Positions 13,587 to 23,800 of a DNA stretch of 64,000 nt are shown here, piece after piece. The notes under the pieces are model-generated. The model was not told the DNA's origin, searched no databases, and saw only the letters and a program-made list of their open reading frames with translations. The DNA lies in NCBI GenBank assembly GCA_025055765.1, contig JANWWS010000046.1:62001-126000 (forward strand). The letters are read 5' to 3'. The DNA is from Leptospiraceae bacterium. Lineage in GTDB: Bacteria; Spirochaetota; Leptospiria; Turneriellales; Turneriellaceae. Each line of letters opens with the position of its first letter. The first letter of the stretch is position 1. A program made the translations under genes and the position numbers.

Positions 13587-15688
13587 AAAAAATCTATCTC
13601 TGTTTTCTCTGGCACCAACATCAACCTTTCTATAAAGATACCCTAAACCACACTTACCGCATGCCTTGGGTACTCATGCACTCTTGGAAAGACTACTACG
13701 ACATGCTCTACCTTGTATTGAAAAATGAAATTAAGGCAACATTTAATTTTGTGCCAAGCCTTGCTTATCAAATTCAAGATTATACCCAAAATCCTCTTAT
13801 GGATGAACTTTTTGCTATTTTGCAGATGTCTCCGAGAGATCTTGATGATGAAAAATTGCGACGGCTTTTTCTTTATGCTTTTGACACAACAGATCATCGT
13901 AAGATCAAAAAACACAGCCGCTATCATAGCTTACTTATGCGTCGGCAAGCGGGGAATCCTTTCTCGGAGATGGATATTCTCGATTTGCAAATGTTACTCA
14001 TGCTCCAGTGGTTTGGAGAGGCAAGCTTTCTTGAAGACAAGAGACTTGAACTTTTGCGTCAAAAAATGGGCGGATTTACACCTGAAGATAAAGAATATGT
14101 ACTAAATGCTGGCAAGAAAATTCTCGCGAGGATTATACCCGCACACCAAGAAGCGTTTGTACAAAACAAAATTGAGATGACTACCTCACCTTTTTTTCAT
14201 CCCATCTTACCGCTGCTCGACTCTTTCTTAAATGCCCGTATGTCAGTTCCTAACCTGCCCTTGCCTTCCGTTGAGGCAAATATGCAAGACGATGTAGAAA
14301 AGCAAATCGCTTTCGGAAAGCAATACATGGAAAGTCTTTTGGGTAAAGAAATCCGCGGCTTTTGGCCCTCAGAGGGTGCGGTATCCGCAAGCATTATGCC
14401 AGCCTTTGCTAAATATAACATTCGTTACATTGCGACCGACAGTGGGATACTCATCAACTCCTTAAGACTTTCCAATAAATCTTATGATAAAAAAGACCTG
14501 TACCACCCGTACTTCTACTCCACGCCCCATGGCGAGGTTGCTTTGTTTTTTCGAGATACGGAGCTGTCTGATCTAATTGGCTTTACCTATGCCCATTGGG
14601 ATTATGAAAAAGCTGTAGAAGACTTTATAGAAAGGCTACGACAAATAAGTGCTCTTTTTTTACATAATGAAGAAACCCCTGTCGTGAGTGTCATTTTGGA
14701 TGGAGAAAACGCCTGGGAACACTACCCCCAAAACGGCTATCCCTTTCTAAATCACCTGTACAAATCAATAAAGGAAAATCCATGGATTGAGACGCTGACC
14801 TTTTCTGAAGTTCTCGAAAAGCACAAAACCAAACGTGTATTAGATAAGCTCCATTCGGGAAGTTGGATATACGCAAACCTCAATACTTGGATTGGTCATC
14901 GGGAAAAAAACCAGGCCTGGGAATATCTTGTTGCCGCCAAAAAATGCTTCATGGAGAAAAGCCAAAATGCCAAAAGTCAAACTCTAGAGCTAGACAAAGC
15001 AAGCTTTGAACTTTATGCCGCAGAGGGCAGCGATTGGTTTTGGTGGTACGGAGATGACTTTTTCAGTCATTTTGCGGAAGACTTTGATGCTCTCTTTCGA
15101 CTTCATCTGCGCAATGTCTATACTCTTTTAGGTGAAGAGGTACCACCTTATTTGCACCGTAGTATCCGCGCTCGTCATCGTGGGGGTCTTTTAAGACATC
15201 CTGCCAATTTCTTAAGGCCACGTCTTACAGGAGAGCTGTCGGGTTTTTTTGATTGGCTAGGAGCTGGTAAATTCAACCTTACCTTTGATGCAAGTACCAT
15301 GCAGCTTTCCCATCGCCAACTGCGCTATCTTCTCTATGGTCCGGGGTTTCACGAAAATATCTATGGGGTATACTTTTGTCTTATGGGAAAATTTCCCCAA
15401 GATCAGGGTGAAATCCTTCAAATGGAACTTATGGATGGCATCTACGCCAAAATTGTTTGGGACCTAAAGCACCGCATACTTGTGTCGACAGAAAATATAT
15501 CCCCGGCAGAACTTAAAATTGTGCAAAAAGATAATCTTCAATGGTTCCTGCCTGTGAAGCCAGAGGAGAACCACCTTGAAATCCAGTTCAAGATACTTGA
15601 CAAGGGAAAACTCGTAGAGGTGGCTCCCCTATATTCGGCTGCCAAACTTCCCATTAAACTAACCCCTACCCAGGATTGGGTGGTGTAG
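13583..15688 (+). CDS. Glycoside hydrolase family 57 (alpha-amylase/amylopullulanase type)
   Basis: A 701-residue GH57 enzyme. The family landmarks are HQHQP (residues 11-15), the nucleophile region GFWPSEGAVS (about 258-267) and the acid/base region VILDGENAWEHY (about 369-380). The WPSEG form is typical of the amylopullulanase/malto-amylase branch acting on alpha-1,4 and alpha-1,6 glucans. No signal peptide is seen, so it probably acts on cytoplasmic glycogen-like polymer or maltodextrin. It begins with ATG overlapping the previous stop and has a good AGGAGAG ribosome site. Its 3' end overlaps aspS by 23 bases in convergent orientation. Confidence 0.93.
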   Translation: MKKIYLCFLWHQHQPFYKDTLNHTYRMPWVLMHSWKDYYDMLYLVLKNEIKATFNFVPSLAYQIQDYTQNPLMDELFAILQMSPRDLDDEKLRRLFLYAFDTTDHRKIKKHSRYHSLLMRRQAGNPFSEMDILDLQMLLMLQWFGEASFLEDKRLELLRQKMGGFTPEDKEYVLNAGKKILARIIPAHQEAFVQNKIEMTTSPFFHPILPLLDSFLNARMSVPNLPLPSVEANMQDDVEKQIAFGKQYMESLLGKEIRGFWPSEGAVSASIMPAFAKYNIRYIATDSGILINSLRLSNKSYDKKDLYHPYFYSTPHGEVALFFRDTELSDLIGFTYAHWDYEKAVEDFIERLRQISALFLHNEETPVVSVILDGENAWEHYPQNGYPFLNHLYKSIKENPWIETLTFSEVLEKHKTKRVLDKLHSGSWIYANLNTWIGHREKNQAWEYLVAAKKCFMEKSQNAKSQTLELDKASFELYAAEGSDWFWWYGDDFFSHFAEDFDALFRLHLRNVYTLLGEEVPPYLHRSIRARHRGGLLRHPANFLRPRLTGELSGFFDWLGAGKFNLTFDASTMQLSHRQLRYLLYGPGFHENIYGVYFCLMGKFPQDQGEILQMELMDGIYAKIVWDLKHRILVSTENISPAELKIVQKDNLQWFLPVKPEENHLEIQFKILDKGKLVEVAPLYSAAKLPIKLTPTQDWVV

Positions 15689-17519
15689 GCACAAGAGTCT
15701 TAATATGGATTTCCCGCAACTGTAATTCATCAACTCGAGAAGGGGCCTGGCTCATCAGGCATGTACCTTTTTGCGTCTTAGGAAAGGGGATAACCTCCCG
15801 AATGGAATTTCGGCCCAGAGCCAACATCAGGATACGATCTAGCCCAAAAGCAATCCCCCCATGCGGTGGGGCCCCATACTGCAAGGCCGTCAAAAGAAAA
15901 CCAAAGCGATCTTGGGCCTCTTTTTCTGAAATACGCAAAAGATGAAAAACAGCTCGCTGCAGCTCATTATCATAGATACGAAGACTTCCTCCACCAATTT
16001 CAACCCCATTTAACACCAAATCATAAGCTTGGGAGCGAATAGAAAGTAAGTCTTCTAGGTCCTCCTGAGATAGTCTTTCTATGGGTTTGTCTTTTAACCT
16101 TAGCAATTTTGGCCGATCTTCTTCTTGCGGTGCTGTAAAGGGGTGGTGCATACTCGCCGGCAAATGGGTTTGGCTATCAAGTTCAAAAAGAGGAAAATCC
16201 ACTACCCAAAGGGCTGCATATTGCTTGGGGTTAATAAGTCCAAAGCGTTCGGCCATCTTAAGGCGCAAGGCGGAAAGTGTGGGAAAAACAATGTCGGCAC
16301 TGCCAGCTCCAAAGAAAATTATATCACCTTTTTGGGCACCACTTCTTTGCAAAAGCTCCCTTTGGGCTTCTTCACTGAGGTACTTGGTAATTAGAGACTC
16401 AAAGCCCTCTTCACCAATCTTTATCCAAGCAAGTCCCTTGGCTTTGAAGTCCTGCATAACCCAGTGGGTAAGCTCATCGATTTCCTTTCGGCTTAACTCG
16501 GCACCCCCGGGTACAACGAGGGCCTTTAGGCGGCCTTTTTTCTCTACAGCTTGCCGGAAGACCTGGAATTCTGTTTGATAAGCCCAATCACCTAGCTCAA
16601 CAAGCTTCATCCCAAAGCGTATATCCGGCTTGTCAGTGCCATAGTTTTCAAGAGCTTCTTTATAACTAAGACGCGGCAGGGGTGAGGGAATTTCAATAGC
16701 GAAGACTTCTTTTAACGCCGATAGAATCATTTTCTCACTTAGTTCCATAAGCATATTTTGATTTACAAAACTCATCTCAAGATCTATTTGGGTAAACTCA
16801 GGCTGTCGGTCTTTGCGCAGATCTTCGTCGCGAAAACATCGGGCAATTTGATAATATCGCTCTATTTGGCCTACCATGAGAATTTGCTTAAATATTTGGG
16901 GTGACTGAGGCAGAGCATAGAAACTCCCAGGGTGAAGTCGGGAAGGCACGAGAAAATCCCGAGCTCCCTCAGGGGTGGATTTATTAAGTATGGGGGTTTC
17001 GACTTCCCAAAAGCCATTTTGCACCAGAAAATTTCGTATGTAATGGGTAAATTCATGGCGCTTAGCGATAGCCTCCTGCATGGGCAAGCGGCGCAGATCC
17101 AGGTAGCGGTATTCTAAGCGCAGCTCTTCAGAAGCCGTTTCCTCATAAGTATCTAGCGAAAAGGGGGAAGGTTTGCTTTTGTTTAAGACATGTAGCTCGC
17201 GAACCAAAACCTCAAGTTCTCCCGTGCGTATCTTAGGATTTATCGAATCCACATCTCGCTTGCGTAGAACTCCCCTCACTAGAATGACATCCTCGCTGCG
17301 CAGCTCTTCTGCCTGCCTAAAAAGTTCTTTATTTGTTGAGAGATCAAAGACAAGCTGCATTACGCCAGAGCGATCGCGAAGATCTATAAAAATAACCCCA
17401 CCCTGATCACGGTGATGAAAGACCCAACCAGCAAGGGTCACTTCTTGGTTTAAATACTGGGGTAAGAGCAGCTCGGCACAGCTAAGGCGCTGACTAAAGA
17501 GGGAAAAGGTAGCCGACAT
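15666..17519 (-). CDS. aspS: Aspartyl-tRNA synthetase (bacterial type)
   Basis: A 617-residue class IIb synthetase. It has the OB-fold anticodon-binding domain (VTLAGWVFHHRDQGGVIFIDLRDRSG), motif 1 region (about residues 145-185), motif 2 FRDEDLRKDRQPEFTQIDLEMSF (about 217-239), the bacterial GAD insertion (about 290-430) and motif 3 GIAFGLDRILMLALG near the end. It charges tRNA-Asp with Asp. Since gatB is present at 51763, the organism has GatCAB, so this enzyme could be non-discriminating and also make Asp-tRNA-Asn; that cannot be read by eye. It is last of proA-nadD-mnmG-aspS, 43 bases after mnmG. Confidence 0.97.
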   Translation of the reverse strand: MSATFSLFSQRLSCAELLLPQYLNQEVTLAGWVFHHRDQGGVIFIDLRDRSGVMQLVFDLSTNKELFRQAEELRSEDVILVRGVLRKRDVDSINPKIRTGELEVLVRELHVLNKSKPSPFSLDTYEETASEELRLEYRYLDLRRLPMQEAIAKRHEFTHYIRNFLVQNGFWEVETPILNKSTPEGARDFLVPSRLHPGSFYALPQSPQIFKQILMVGQIERYYQIARCFRDEDLRKDRQPEFTQIDLEMSFVNQNMLMELSEKMILSALKEVFAIEIPSPLPRLSYKEALENYGTDKPDIRFGMKLVELGDWAYQTEFQVFRQAVEKKGRLKALVVPGGAELSRKEIDELTHWVMQDFKAKGLAWIKIGEEGFESLITKYLSEEAQRELLQRSGAQKGDIIFFGAGSADIVFPTLSALRLKMAERFGLINPKQYAALWVVDFPLFELDSQTHLPASMHHPFTAPQEEDRPKLLRLKDKPIERLSQEDLEDLLSIRSQAYDLVLNGVEIGGGSLRIYDNELQRAVFHLLRISEKEAQDRFGFLLTALQYGAPPHGGIAFGLDRILMLALGRNSIREVIPFPKTQKGTCLMSQAPSRVDELQLREIHIKTLVPTPPNPG

Positions 17520-17562
17520 GAGGTTTGCTTTTTCTTAGGAAATAAGCTGTCAATTGCGAGCT

Positions 17563-19491
17563 TTATCCTGCCTTCTTTTGGCGATAGTAGTTCTCAATAT
17601 ACAAAAGAAGGATGTCAATATCTGAGGGATCTACCCCACTAATTCTTCCTGCCTGACCTATGTCAACTGGCCGAATCTTTTTTAGCTTTTGGCGCGCCTC
17701 AAACTTAAGTCCTATAATTTCGTCATAATTTATATCGGGTGGGATGGGACGGTTCATTGCCTCAAGCCTACGTTTTGTTTTTTGCTCTTCCCGGCGAATA
17801 TAGCCATCATAGCGGATTTCCATAGCTAGCCGCCACATGTCATCTTCACTTAAAGTGTTAAGACCTTTGTCTTCTAGTATAAGAGAAATAACCTTCCGGG
17901 CTACCTCATCTTGTACCTGGGGACGGCGCAGCAAGGCCTCCCCTGAGCTCCCCTTTGGAACCACAAGTTCCCATTCTTTAAGTTTCTCTTGTAGCTTTTC
18001 ATCAATTCGGTAACCGCAAATTATTTTTTTTGTTTTTTCTAGTGCCTGGTATTTCTCCCGCATTTGCTCATAGAGGCCACGGTCAAGGCCGTGAAAATGG
18101 GCATAGCTCATGAGGCGAAAATCAGCATTGTCTTGCCTTAAATAAAGGCGATATTCTGCCCTAGAAGTAAACATACGGTAGGGCTCGTCTACTCCCTTGG
18201 TCACAAGGTCATCAATTAATACCCCAATATAGGCTTCTCGGCGACTTAAGCGAAAAGGCGGAAGTCCCTTCAAGCGATGGATTACATTATACCCTGCTAT
18301 AATACCTTGGGCTGCCGCTTCTTCATAGCCTGTCGTACCATTGATCTGGCCAGCAAAGAAAAGTCCCTTTATTTTTTTTGTTTCAAGCCAAGGAGTTAGT
18401 TCTGTGGGGGGGATAAAATCATACTCCACAGCGTAGCCAGGACGCATAATAACTGCTTCCTCAAGGCCTGGAATGCTCCGCACCAGAGCCCACTGCACAT
18501 CTTCTGGTAGGCTTGTGGAAATGCCGTTTACATATACCTCCTTGGTCTTAAGTCCCTCTGGCTCAAGAAAAATCTGATGCCTCTCTTTATCCGCAAAGCG
18601 CACAACTTTGTCTTCAATGGAGGGGCAATAGCGAGGGCCAATAGATTTTATTTTTCCCGAATAGAGAGGGGAGCGATCTAGGCTGTTTCTTATAATTTCA
18701 TGGGTCTTGGGTGTGGTATAGGTAATATGACATACAACCTGCGGCTGTAGGGGAAGCATGCGGGCATAGCTAAAGCTATAGCTAAAGGGTTGTGGGGGGT
18801 CATCCCCCGGCTGGATCAATAGCCGGGAGTAGTCAATACTGTCCTGGTGCAAGCGGGGAGGAGTGCCTGTTTTTAGACGGCCGACAGGAAATCCATAACG
18901 GGCAAGCCAGGGTGAGAGTTCCTCGGCACTTTTATCACCAAATCGTCCTGCCGAAGTATGGAAATCCCCTACATGGATAAGGCCTTTTAGGAAGGTACCT
19001 GTTGTCAAGACCACAGTGTCCGCCAGATACTCAAAACCCCTTTGGGTCAAAACCCCCTTCACTTCTGAGTTTTCTACGAGTAGCTCACTGACAGAATCCT
19101 GCAATATGTGTAGCCGCTTTTCATTCTCTAATATCCATTTTACTTCATTTTGGTAAAGTTTTTTGTCTGCCTGGGCCCGCGGCCCCCACACAGCAGGCCC
19201 CTTTGAGCGGTTAAGCATTTTATAATGGATCCCCGTGCGGTCAATGGCAAGTCCCATGAGTCCCCCAAGGGCATCAATTTCCCGTACAAGATGACCTTTG
19301 GCAACACCACCTATGGAGGGATTACAGCTCATCTGTCCAATGGTGTCAAGGCTCATAGTCAAAAGCAAGGTATCAAAACCTGCCCGGGCCACAATATGGG
19401 CGGCCTCAGCCCCTGCATGGCCTCCTCCTACAACAATACACTGATAGCGCTTTTGCAAGCGAAACCGATTTGGACCAATATGCTCCACCAT
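17563..19491 (-). CDS. mnmG: tRNA uridine 5-carboxymethylaminomethyl modification enzyme MnmG
   Basis: A 642-residue FAD-dependent enzyme that, with MnmE, modifies U34 of certain tRNAs. The Rossmann dinucleotide motif [12 protein letters not shown] lies at about 20-31, followed by [32 protein letters not shown], an exact family hallmark. Further conserved motifs are [27 protein letters not shown] and the C-terminal [16 protein letters not shown], which contacts MnmE. mnmE is not in the window. It lies six bases after nadD in the proA operon. Confidence 0.97.
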   Translation of the reverse strand: MVEHIGPNRFRLQKRYQCIVVGGGHAGAEAAHIVARAGFDTLLLTMSLDTIGQMSCNPSIGGVAKGHLVREIDALGGLMGLAIDRTGIHYKMLNRSKGPAVWGPRAQADKKLYQNEVKWILENEKRLHILQDSVSELLVENSEVKGVLTQRGFEYLADTVVLTTGTFLKGLIHVGDFHTSAGRFGDKSAEELSPWLARYGFPVGRLKTGTPPRLHQDSIDYSRLLIQPGDDPPQPFSYSFSYARMLPLQPQVVCHITYTTPKTHEIIRNSLDRSPLYSGKIKSIGPRYCPSIEDKVVRFADKERHQIFLEPEGLKTKEVYVNGISTSLPEDVQWALVRSIPGLEEAVIMRPGYAVEYDFIPPTELTPWLETKKIKGLFFAGQINGTTGYEEAAAQGIIAGYNVIHRLKGLPPFRLSRREAYIGVLIDDLVTKGVDEPYRMFTSRAEYRLYLRQDNADFRLMSYAHFHGLDRGLYEQMREKYQALEKTKKIICGYRIDEKLQEKLKEWELVVPKGSSGEALLRRPQVQDEVARKVISLILEDKGLNTLSEDDMWRLAMEIRYDGYIRREEQKTKRRLEAMNRPIPPDINYDEIIGLKFEARQKLKKIRPVDIGQAGRISGVDPSDIDILLLYIENYYRQKKAG

Positions 19492-19497
19492 AGTTCT

Positions 19498-20148
19498 CTA
19501 AGGTCTTAATCTTAGCTCTTGAGGGTAATAGTATTTATTTCTGACAATTTCTGCAAAAACTTTTTCCGAAAGCTTTTCTTTTAAAAGAGAGGCAATCCAT
19601 CCCTGTAGGTAATGATCCCGGTGCTCTTCGGCTAGGTAATAATCGTGAAGCCAGTTACGTAAAAGACTCGCTGAAATTTCCCAAAGGGGATTTTGGGCTA
19701 TCGTGTAAGAGACATCACCAAAGTCAGAAGGAATGTCAGTTATTTTCTCCCCTCTTTGCAAGACATAAAAATGCACAAGCTTGCTTAGTTCTTGCCACCT
19801 ATGCCATTGGGGTAAGGTTAAAAAAGAATCCATACCTAAGATAAAATAAATTTGAGCATGAGGAAAGCAGCTTCTTAGCTTGCAGATGGTATTGATTGTA
19901 TAACTTGGCTGACTCAAGTGATTTTCAAGTCTTGTGAGCCTTATTTTAGACGAAAGCGCACCCTCAAAAAGAAGTCGCAGTAAAGAAAATCTTTTCTTAA
20001 AAGGTAAGAGTTCCTCCTTAAGAGGGTTTTGGGCGGCGGGGATAATGATTAGGAGCTCGGGGTTTTCTTTTTGAACGACATATTCTACTAAACGGCGATG
20101 GCCCAGGTGGGGCGGATTAAAGCTTCCCCCATAGAGAAATAATTTCAT
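19498..20148 (-). CDS. nadD: Nicotinate-nucleotide adenylyltransferase
   Basis: A 216-residue nucleotidyltransferase that converts nicotinate mononucleotide and ATP to deamido-NAD. It opens with GGSFNPPHLGHRRLVEYV (the (H/T)xGH adenylylation motif), has LGMDSFLTLPQWHRW in the middle and ISASLLRNWL near the end, corresponding to the ISSTxIR motif. Its ATG overlaps the proA stop (ATGA), so translation is coupled. The proA-nadD order is common, but here mnmG follows instead of rsfS. Confidence 0.95.
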   Translation of the reverse strand: MKLFLYGGSFNPPHLGHRRLVEYVVQKENPELLIIIPAAQNPLKEELLPFKKRFSLLRLLFEGALSSKIRLTRLENHLSQPSYTINTICKLRSCFPHAQIYFILGMDSFLTLPQWHRWQELSKLVHFYVLQRGEKITDIPSDFGDVSYTIAQNPLWEISASLLRNWLHDYYLAEEHRDHYLQGWIASLLKEKLSEKVFAEIVRNKYYYPQELRLRP

Positions 20149-21428
20149 TTACGGATATGGCCATCACCCCAAACAATATATTGAAAAGTAGTGAGATCTC
20201 TTAACCCCATGGGCCCCCGCACATGCAGCTTACCTGTGGCAATGCCCACCTCAGCACCTAACCCAAATTCCCCCCCATCGTGAAATCGGGTGGAGCAATT
20301 GATAAAAATAGCCGCTGAATCTAGGGCTTCACAAAAATGGCGGATAGCCTCGATTTCACGGGCAATAATTGCTTCTGAGTGCTGGGAGCCATATTGTAAA
20401 ATGTGGGAGATTGCTTCTTCAAGACGATCTACTACCTTTACCGACATCTCAAGAGCCAGATATTCTCGGCTATACCCCTCCTCCGTTAATTCATAGCAAA
20501 GGAGAGTGGGACTTAACGACGAAACCCATTGCCGGGTTGCCTCATCGCCACGCAAAAGCACCCCACTTTGATGCAAGGCACCTAGAAGTTGGGCCGCATA
20601 TGGCCAATCTCGGTGCAAAATGAGACATTCGGCAGCGTTGCACACACCGGGTCTTTGGGTTTTTGCATTCAGTACTATGGTTTCCGCCTGGTGGTAGTTT
20701 GCCGAGGGATGGACATATACATGGCAGACACCCTTATCATGTTTTACTACAGGTACAAGACTATTTTCCGTTACATAGCGGATTAAGGCCTCACCCCCCC
20801 GCGGCACTACAAGATCAATATATTGGCGCAGCTGTACTAGTTCCCCAATAAATTCTCTTTCGACCGTTTCTACAAACTGAACGGCATGCTCTGATAATTG
20901 CTCTTGCCACAAGGCTTTTTGAAAAAGTTCCGCTAATATTTTATTGGAGTGATATGCCTCTTTACCTCCTCGTAGGATAACCGCATTGCCAGATTTCAGG
21001 CATAGGGCAGCTACATCCACAGTTACATTGGGCCTTGATTCATAGATAACAGCAATAACACCAAGGGGAATACGCACTTTGCGCAACTCAAGCCCATTAG
21101 GAAGTCTTTTTCCCTCAATGACTTCTCCAACTGGATCAGGCAAAGCAATGATGTCTTCTACGGCACGGATGAGCAAGTCAATGGCTTTATCATTTAAGAT
21201 AAGGCGTTCTATGAGGGATTCTTTTAACTGGTTTTCCCTTGCCTGGTGAAGATCCTGAGCATTAGCTTCTTTTATTTCCAAACGGTGGCTTTTCAGCAAA
21301 GCGGCTAAGGTGTGTAATACCCGGTTTTTCTTTTCTGTTGGAAGATATCGCAACTGAAACGATGCCTTACGGGCCTCTTTGGCCAAAAGCTCGGCATAGC
21401 TGCGCAAGTCCTGCGTCACTGATACCAT
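20145..21428 (-). CDS. proA: Gamma-glutamyl phosphate reductase
   Basis: An aldehyde-dehydrogenase-fold enzyme of about 427 residues that reduces gamma-glutamyl phosphate with NADPH in proline synthesis. Supporting motifs are VIYESRPNVTVDVAALCLKSGN, GGKEAYHSN and KTQRPGVCNAAE with the catalytic Cys; LGAEVGIATGKLHVRGPMGL is the conserved C-terminal part. I use ATG 21428; a TTG six codons upstream is the alternative. proB is not adjacent. First gene of the proA-nadD-mnmG-aspS group. Confidence 0.96.
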   Translation of the reverse strand: MVSVTQDLRSYAELLAKEARKASFQLRYLPTEKKNRVLHTLAALLKSHRLEIKEANAQDLHQARENQLKESLIERLILNDKAIDLLIRAVEDIIALPDPVGEVIEGKRLPNGLELRKVRIPLGVIAVIYESRPNVTVDVAALCLKSGNAVILRGGKEAYHSNKILAELFQKALWQEQLSEHAVQFVETVEREFIGELVQLRQYIDLVVPRGGEALIRYVTENSLVPVVKHDKGVCHVYVHPSANYHQAETIVLNAKTQRPGVCNAAECLILHRDWPYAAQLLGALHQSGVLLRGDEATRQWVSSLSPTLLCYELTEEGYSREYLALEMSVKVVDRLEEAISHILQYGSQHSEAIIAREIEAIRHFCEALDSAAIFINCSTRFHDGGEFGLGAEVGIATGKLHVRGPMGLRDLTTFQYIVWGDGHIRK

Positions 21429-21507
21429 GGGGTAAAAATTTGCCAACTGCTCAATTTAGCAAACGAAAAACAGTTGTCGCTACAAGTTTTTTTCCATGTG
21501 TTGAAGC

Positions 21508-21693
21508 ATGTCGCGTAAAACAAAGATGGCTATTATTTTCCTTGTCTTGCTCGTTGTGGTTTTTCTTGTCGCCTATTATTTTTTAGTAAGACAGGGGGAA
21601 GTAGCAAGAGAAAAAGCCCTGCAAGAAGATTTTTTAGAAGAGGAATTTCAAAAGGGTTTTGAAGAGCTCAAAAAAGAAGCCCAAAAGCGCTAG
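21508..21693 (+). CDS. Small single-pass membrane protein with charged helical tail
   Basis: A 61-residue protein with KMAIIFLVLLVVVFLVAYYFLV as a membrane helix (about residues 6-27), then a strongly charged helix (EVAREKALQEDFLEEEFQKGF...). It lies alone, divergent from proA, with its stop overlapping that of the DUF6279-like gene by four bases. A membrane helix plus coiled-coil tail is a believable small protein, but no family is recognised and the ribosome-binding site is weak. Confidence 0.5.
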   Translation: MSRKTKMAIIFLVLLVVVFLVAYYFLVRQGEVAREKALQEDFLEEEFQKGFEELKKEAQKR

Positions 21694-22556
21694 GGGTTAA
21701 ACGCCAAATCTCGGAGACGATTACGCCATTTTTCTAAGTTTTCTAAAAGATTTGCCCTTTGCTCGTAGGTTGCCAACTGGTCGGCTTCTACAAGGAACTT
21801 CTTGAAAGAGGTTACAAAAGCAAGCATATGCTCTCTTCTTTCGGGGGGATAATTTTCAATTGGTTTAATAAAGTAGCGCCTCAAAAGAGCCGCCGTAGCA
21901 TTGACATCCTCTCTTTTTTGGCGAAGATGTGCCAAAAACTCATTCATCCGCTGACGGCGAAAGGCTGCTAGACCTTTGCGTAAAGGGGGAACTTTTTTTG
22001 CTAAAAAAATTAGGTTATCTCTTTGCTCTTTACTTAGTGAGCCATACCATTCCTCGTAATTCGTCAGGTAGCGATCCATACGTCGTTGTTCTTGTTTTTC
22101 TAAGGGGAGATTTTCTTCCTCTTCTAACTCCTTGGTTTCTTTTTCGACTTTTTCTTCAAAGTGTCTGATTTGTTCTTCTGTGAGAGTCTTTAAAAAATAA
22201 GCAGCATCGGGAATTAGCTGTGCAGCTAAAATATCCCTTCTCTCCTCTACTTTTCTCCAGATTATCTCAATTTCCTCTAAGATAAAGCCATCCTTGGCAT
22301 AGCCAATCACCTCATCCAAAATAGCAATATAGTGAACCAGTTCCTGGGAGCGATGCCAGGTAAGAAAATCTTTTAGCTTAGCCTTCACCCACGCTTTTTG
22401 TTCGGCGTTTAAATCAAAATAGTTATCAATACGGCGATATAGGAAAATATCTAAATTCTGGTAACCTATACGTAGTAAAAACCCTGTACAATGAGAAAAG
22501 AAGAGAAGTATTAATAAGACCAGGCAGCCTCTGCGGCTATATTTTCTAAAAACCAC
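21690..22556 (-). CDS. DUF6279-like lipoprotein
   Basis: A 288-residue predicted lipoprotein: a basic start (RKYSRRG), a hydrophobic stretch and then FFSHC as lipobox (Cys about 23; His at -1 is unusual outside spirochaetes). The mature part is all-helical and charged, opening with YQNLDIFLYRRIDNYFDLNAEQKAWVKAKLKDFLTWHR, which fits the DUF6279 lipoprotein family as I remember it. The start codon seems to be GTG 22556. Role unknown; probably faces the periplasm. Transcribed alone, convergent with the small membrane protein. Confidence 0.65.
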   Translation of the reverse strand: MVFRKYSRRGCLVLLILLFFSHCTGFLLRIGYQNLDIFLYRRIDNYFDLNAEQKAWVKAKLKDFLTWHRSQELVHYIAILDEVIGYAKDGFILEEIEIIWRKVEERRDILAAQLIPDAAYFLKTLTEEQIRHFEEKVEKETKELEEEENLPLEKQEQRRMDRYLTNYEEWYGSLSKEQRDNLIFLAKKVPPLRKGLAAFRRQRMNEFLAHLRQKREDVNATAALLRRYFIKPIENYPPERREHMLAFVTSFKKFLVEADQLATYEQRANLLENLEKWRNRLRDLAFNP

Positions 22557-22642
22557 AAGACAGCGTTGGGAGAGTTTTTTCTTATGTCAAAAATAATTCT
22601 CCTATCCGTTGACACCTTGTGAGGAAGGTCAAGCCAGGTCTT

Positions 22643-23800
22643 ATGGAAAAACCTCAGAAAATAAGGGTTGTTCCGAGGGGTTTCTATTCCTATGTTACCT
22701 CAGCGGGAATTAAAGATACCTCACTTGACCTTGGGGTTATCTATTCCGAGGTGGAGGCACAGGCAGCTGCTGTGTTTACCCAAAATAAAGTTTGTGGTAA
22801 TCCTGTAAAAGTAGCGCAAAGACATATTCGCCAAGGTAAAATCCAGGCTTTAATTGTGAATTCCAAGAATTCCAATGTAGCCACTGGCCGCGAGGGTTAT
22901 GAAGCAGCCCTGCAGCTTTGCCAAAAAGTAGGTGAAGAACTCAGCATCAATCCTCAAAGGGTTTTTCCGGCTTCGACGGGAGTAATTGGCAGACGTTTTC
23001 CCATAGAAAAGATTGTGACGGCTATAAGTGGGCTTAAAGAAAAATTAGTAACTCCTCCCGATTTTGTTTCCTTTGCCAAGGCTATAATGACCACGGATAC
23101 TTACCCTAAGTTTGGCGAACGCTCGCTGGGCAAAGCTCATTTGGTAGGTGTAGCAAAAGGCTCCGGCATGATAGCGCCTAATATGGCGACCATGCTTGCT
23201 TTCTTCTTTACCGATGCCCAACTTAGCTCTAACCAACTTAGGAAAATATTAAAAGAGACAGTAAAGAAAACCTTCAATTGCCTAAGTATTGACTCTGATA
23301 CCTCGACCTCCGACACTGTCTTGGTTTTGGCCAATGGTTTAGGTGGGCCTGTTTCGGAAGATGAGTTTCGTAAAAATTTCCTTTCCTTAGCTGAGGAGCT
23401 CACTATGCATCTCGCGCGCGATGGCGAGGGCGCCACAAAGCTCTTTCTCGTTGACGTTCTCGAGGCTAAAAACGACCAAGAGGCACATAAGATTGGGCTT
23501 AGCATCATTAATTCCCCCCTTGTAAAAACTGCCATTTACAAAGGGGATCCCAATTGGGGACGTATCTTCATGGCTATAGGAAAAACCCCGGGAGTTAGGG
23601 TGGTAGAAGAAAAAATCCAGCTTTTTTGGGGTCCAGAAAAGATAGCTAGTGAAAATCTAACTGCCTTGCATAAATACCTTGTAGAAAATGAGGTGGTGCA
23701 CCTTGAGGTAAGGCTCGGACTTGGCCAAGGCAAAGCCAGAGTTTACGGTTGCGATCTCACAGAAGAGTATGTGCGCATTAATGCCTATTATACCACCTAA
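22643..23800 (+). CDS. argJ: Bifunctional glutamate N-acetyltransferase / amino-acid acetyltransferase
   Basis: ArgJ moves the acetyl group from N-acetylornithine to glutamate in the cyclic arginine pathway. The protein cleaves itself before the nucleophilic Thr in GSGMIAPNMATML (about residues 177-189), giving alpha and beta chains. Other family motifs are NSKNSNVATG near 80, SDTSTSDTVLVLANG near 222 and DPNWGRIFMAIGKTPG near 304. I prefer ATG 22643 (AGG just upstream, N-terminus like the family) over GTG 22619. Whether it also does the acetyl-CoA-dependent first step cannot be read from sequence. Monocistronic, as far as seen. Confidence 0.95.
   Translation: MEKPQKIRVVPRGFYSYVTSAGIKDTSLDLGVIYSEVEAQAAAVFTQNKVCGNPVKVAQRHIRQGKIQALIVNSKNSNVATGREGYEAALQLCQKVGEELSINPQRVFPASTGVIGRRFPIEKIVTAISGLKEKLVTPPDFVSFAKAIMTTDTYPKFGERSLGKAHLVGVAKGSGMIAPNMATMLAFFFTDAQLSSNQLRKILKETVKKTFNCLSIDSDTSTSDTVLVLANGLGGPVSEDEFRKNFLSLAEELTMHLARDGEGATKLFLVDVLEAKNDQEAHKIGLSIINSPLVKTAIYKGDPNWGRIFMAIGKTPGVRVVEEKIQLFWGPEKIASENLTALHKYLVENEVVHLEVRLGLGQGKARVYGCDLTEEYVRINAYYTT

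Noticed and set aside
16081-16578. 165-codon plus-strand frame inside aspS
   Set aside because: Antisense shadow of a strongly supported aspartyl-tRNA synthetase; Ser/Arg-rich composition typical of such shadows.
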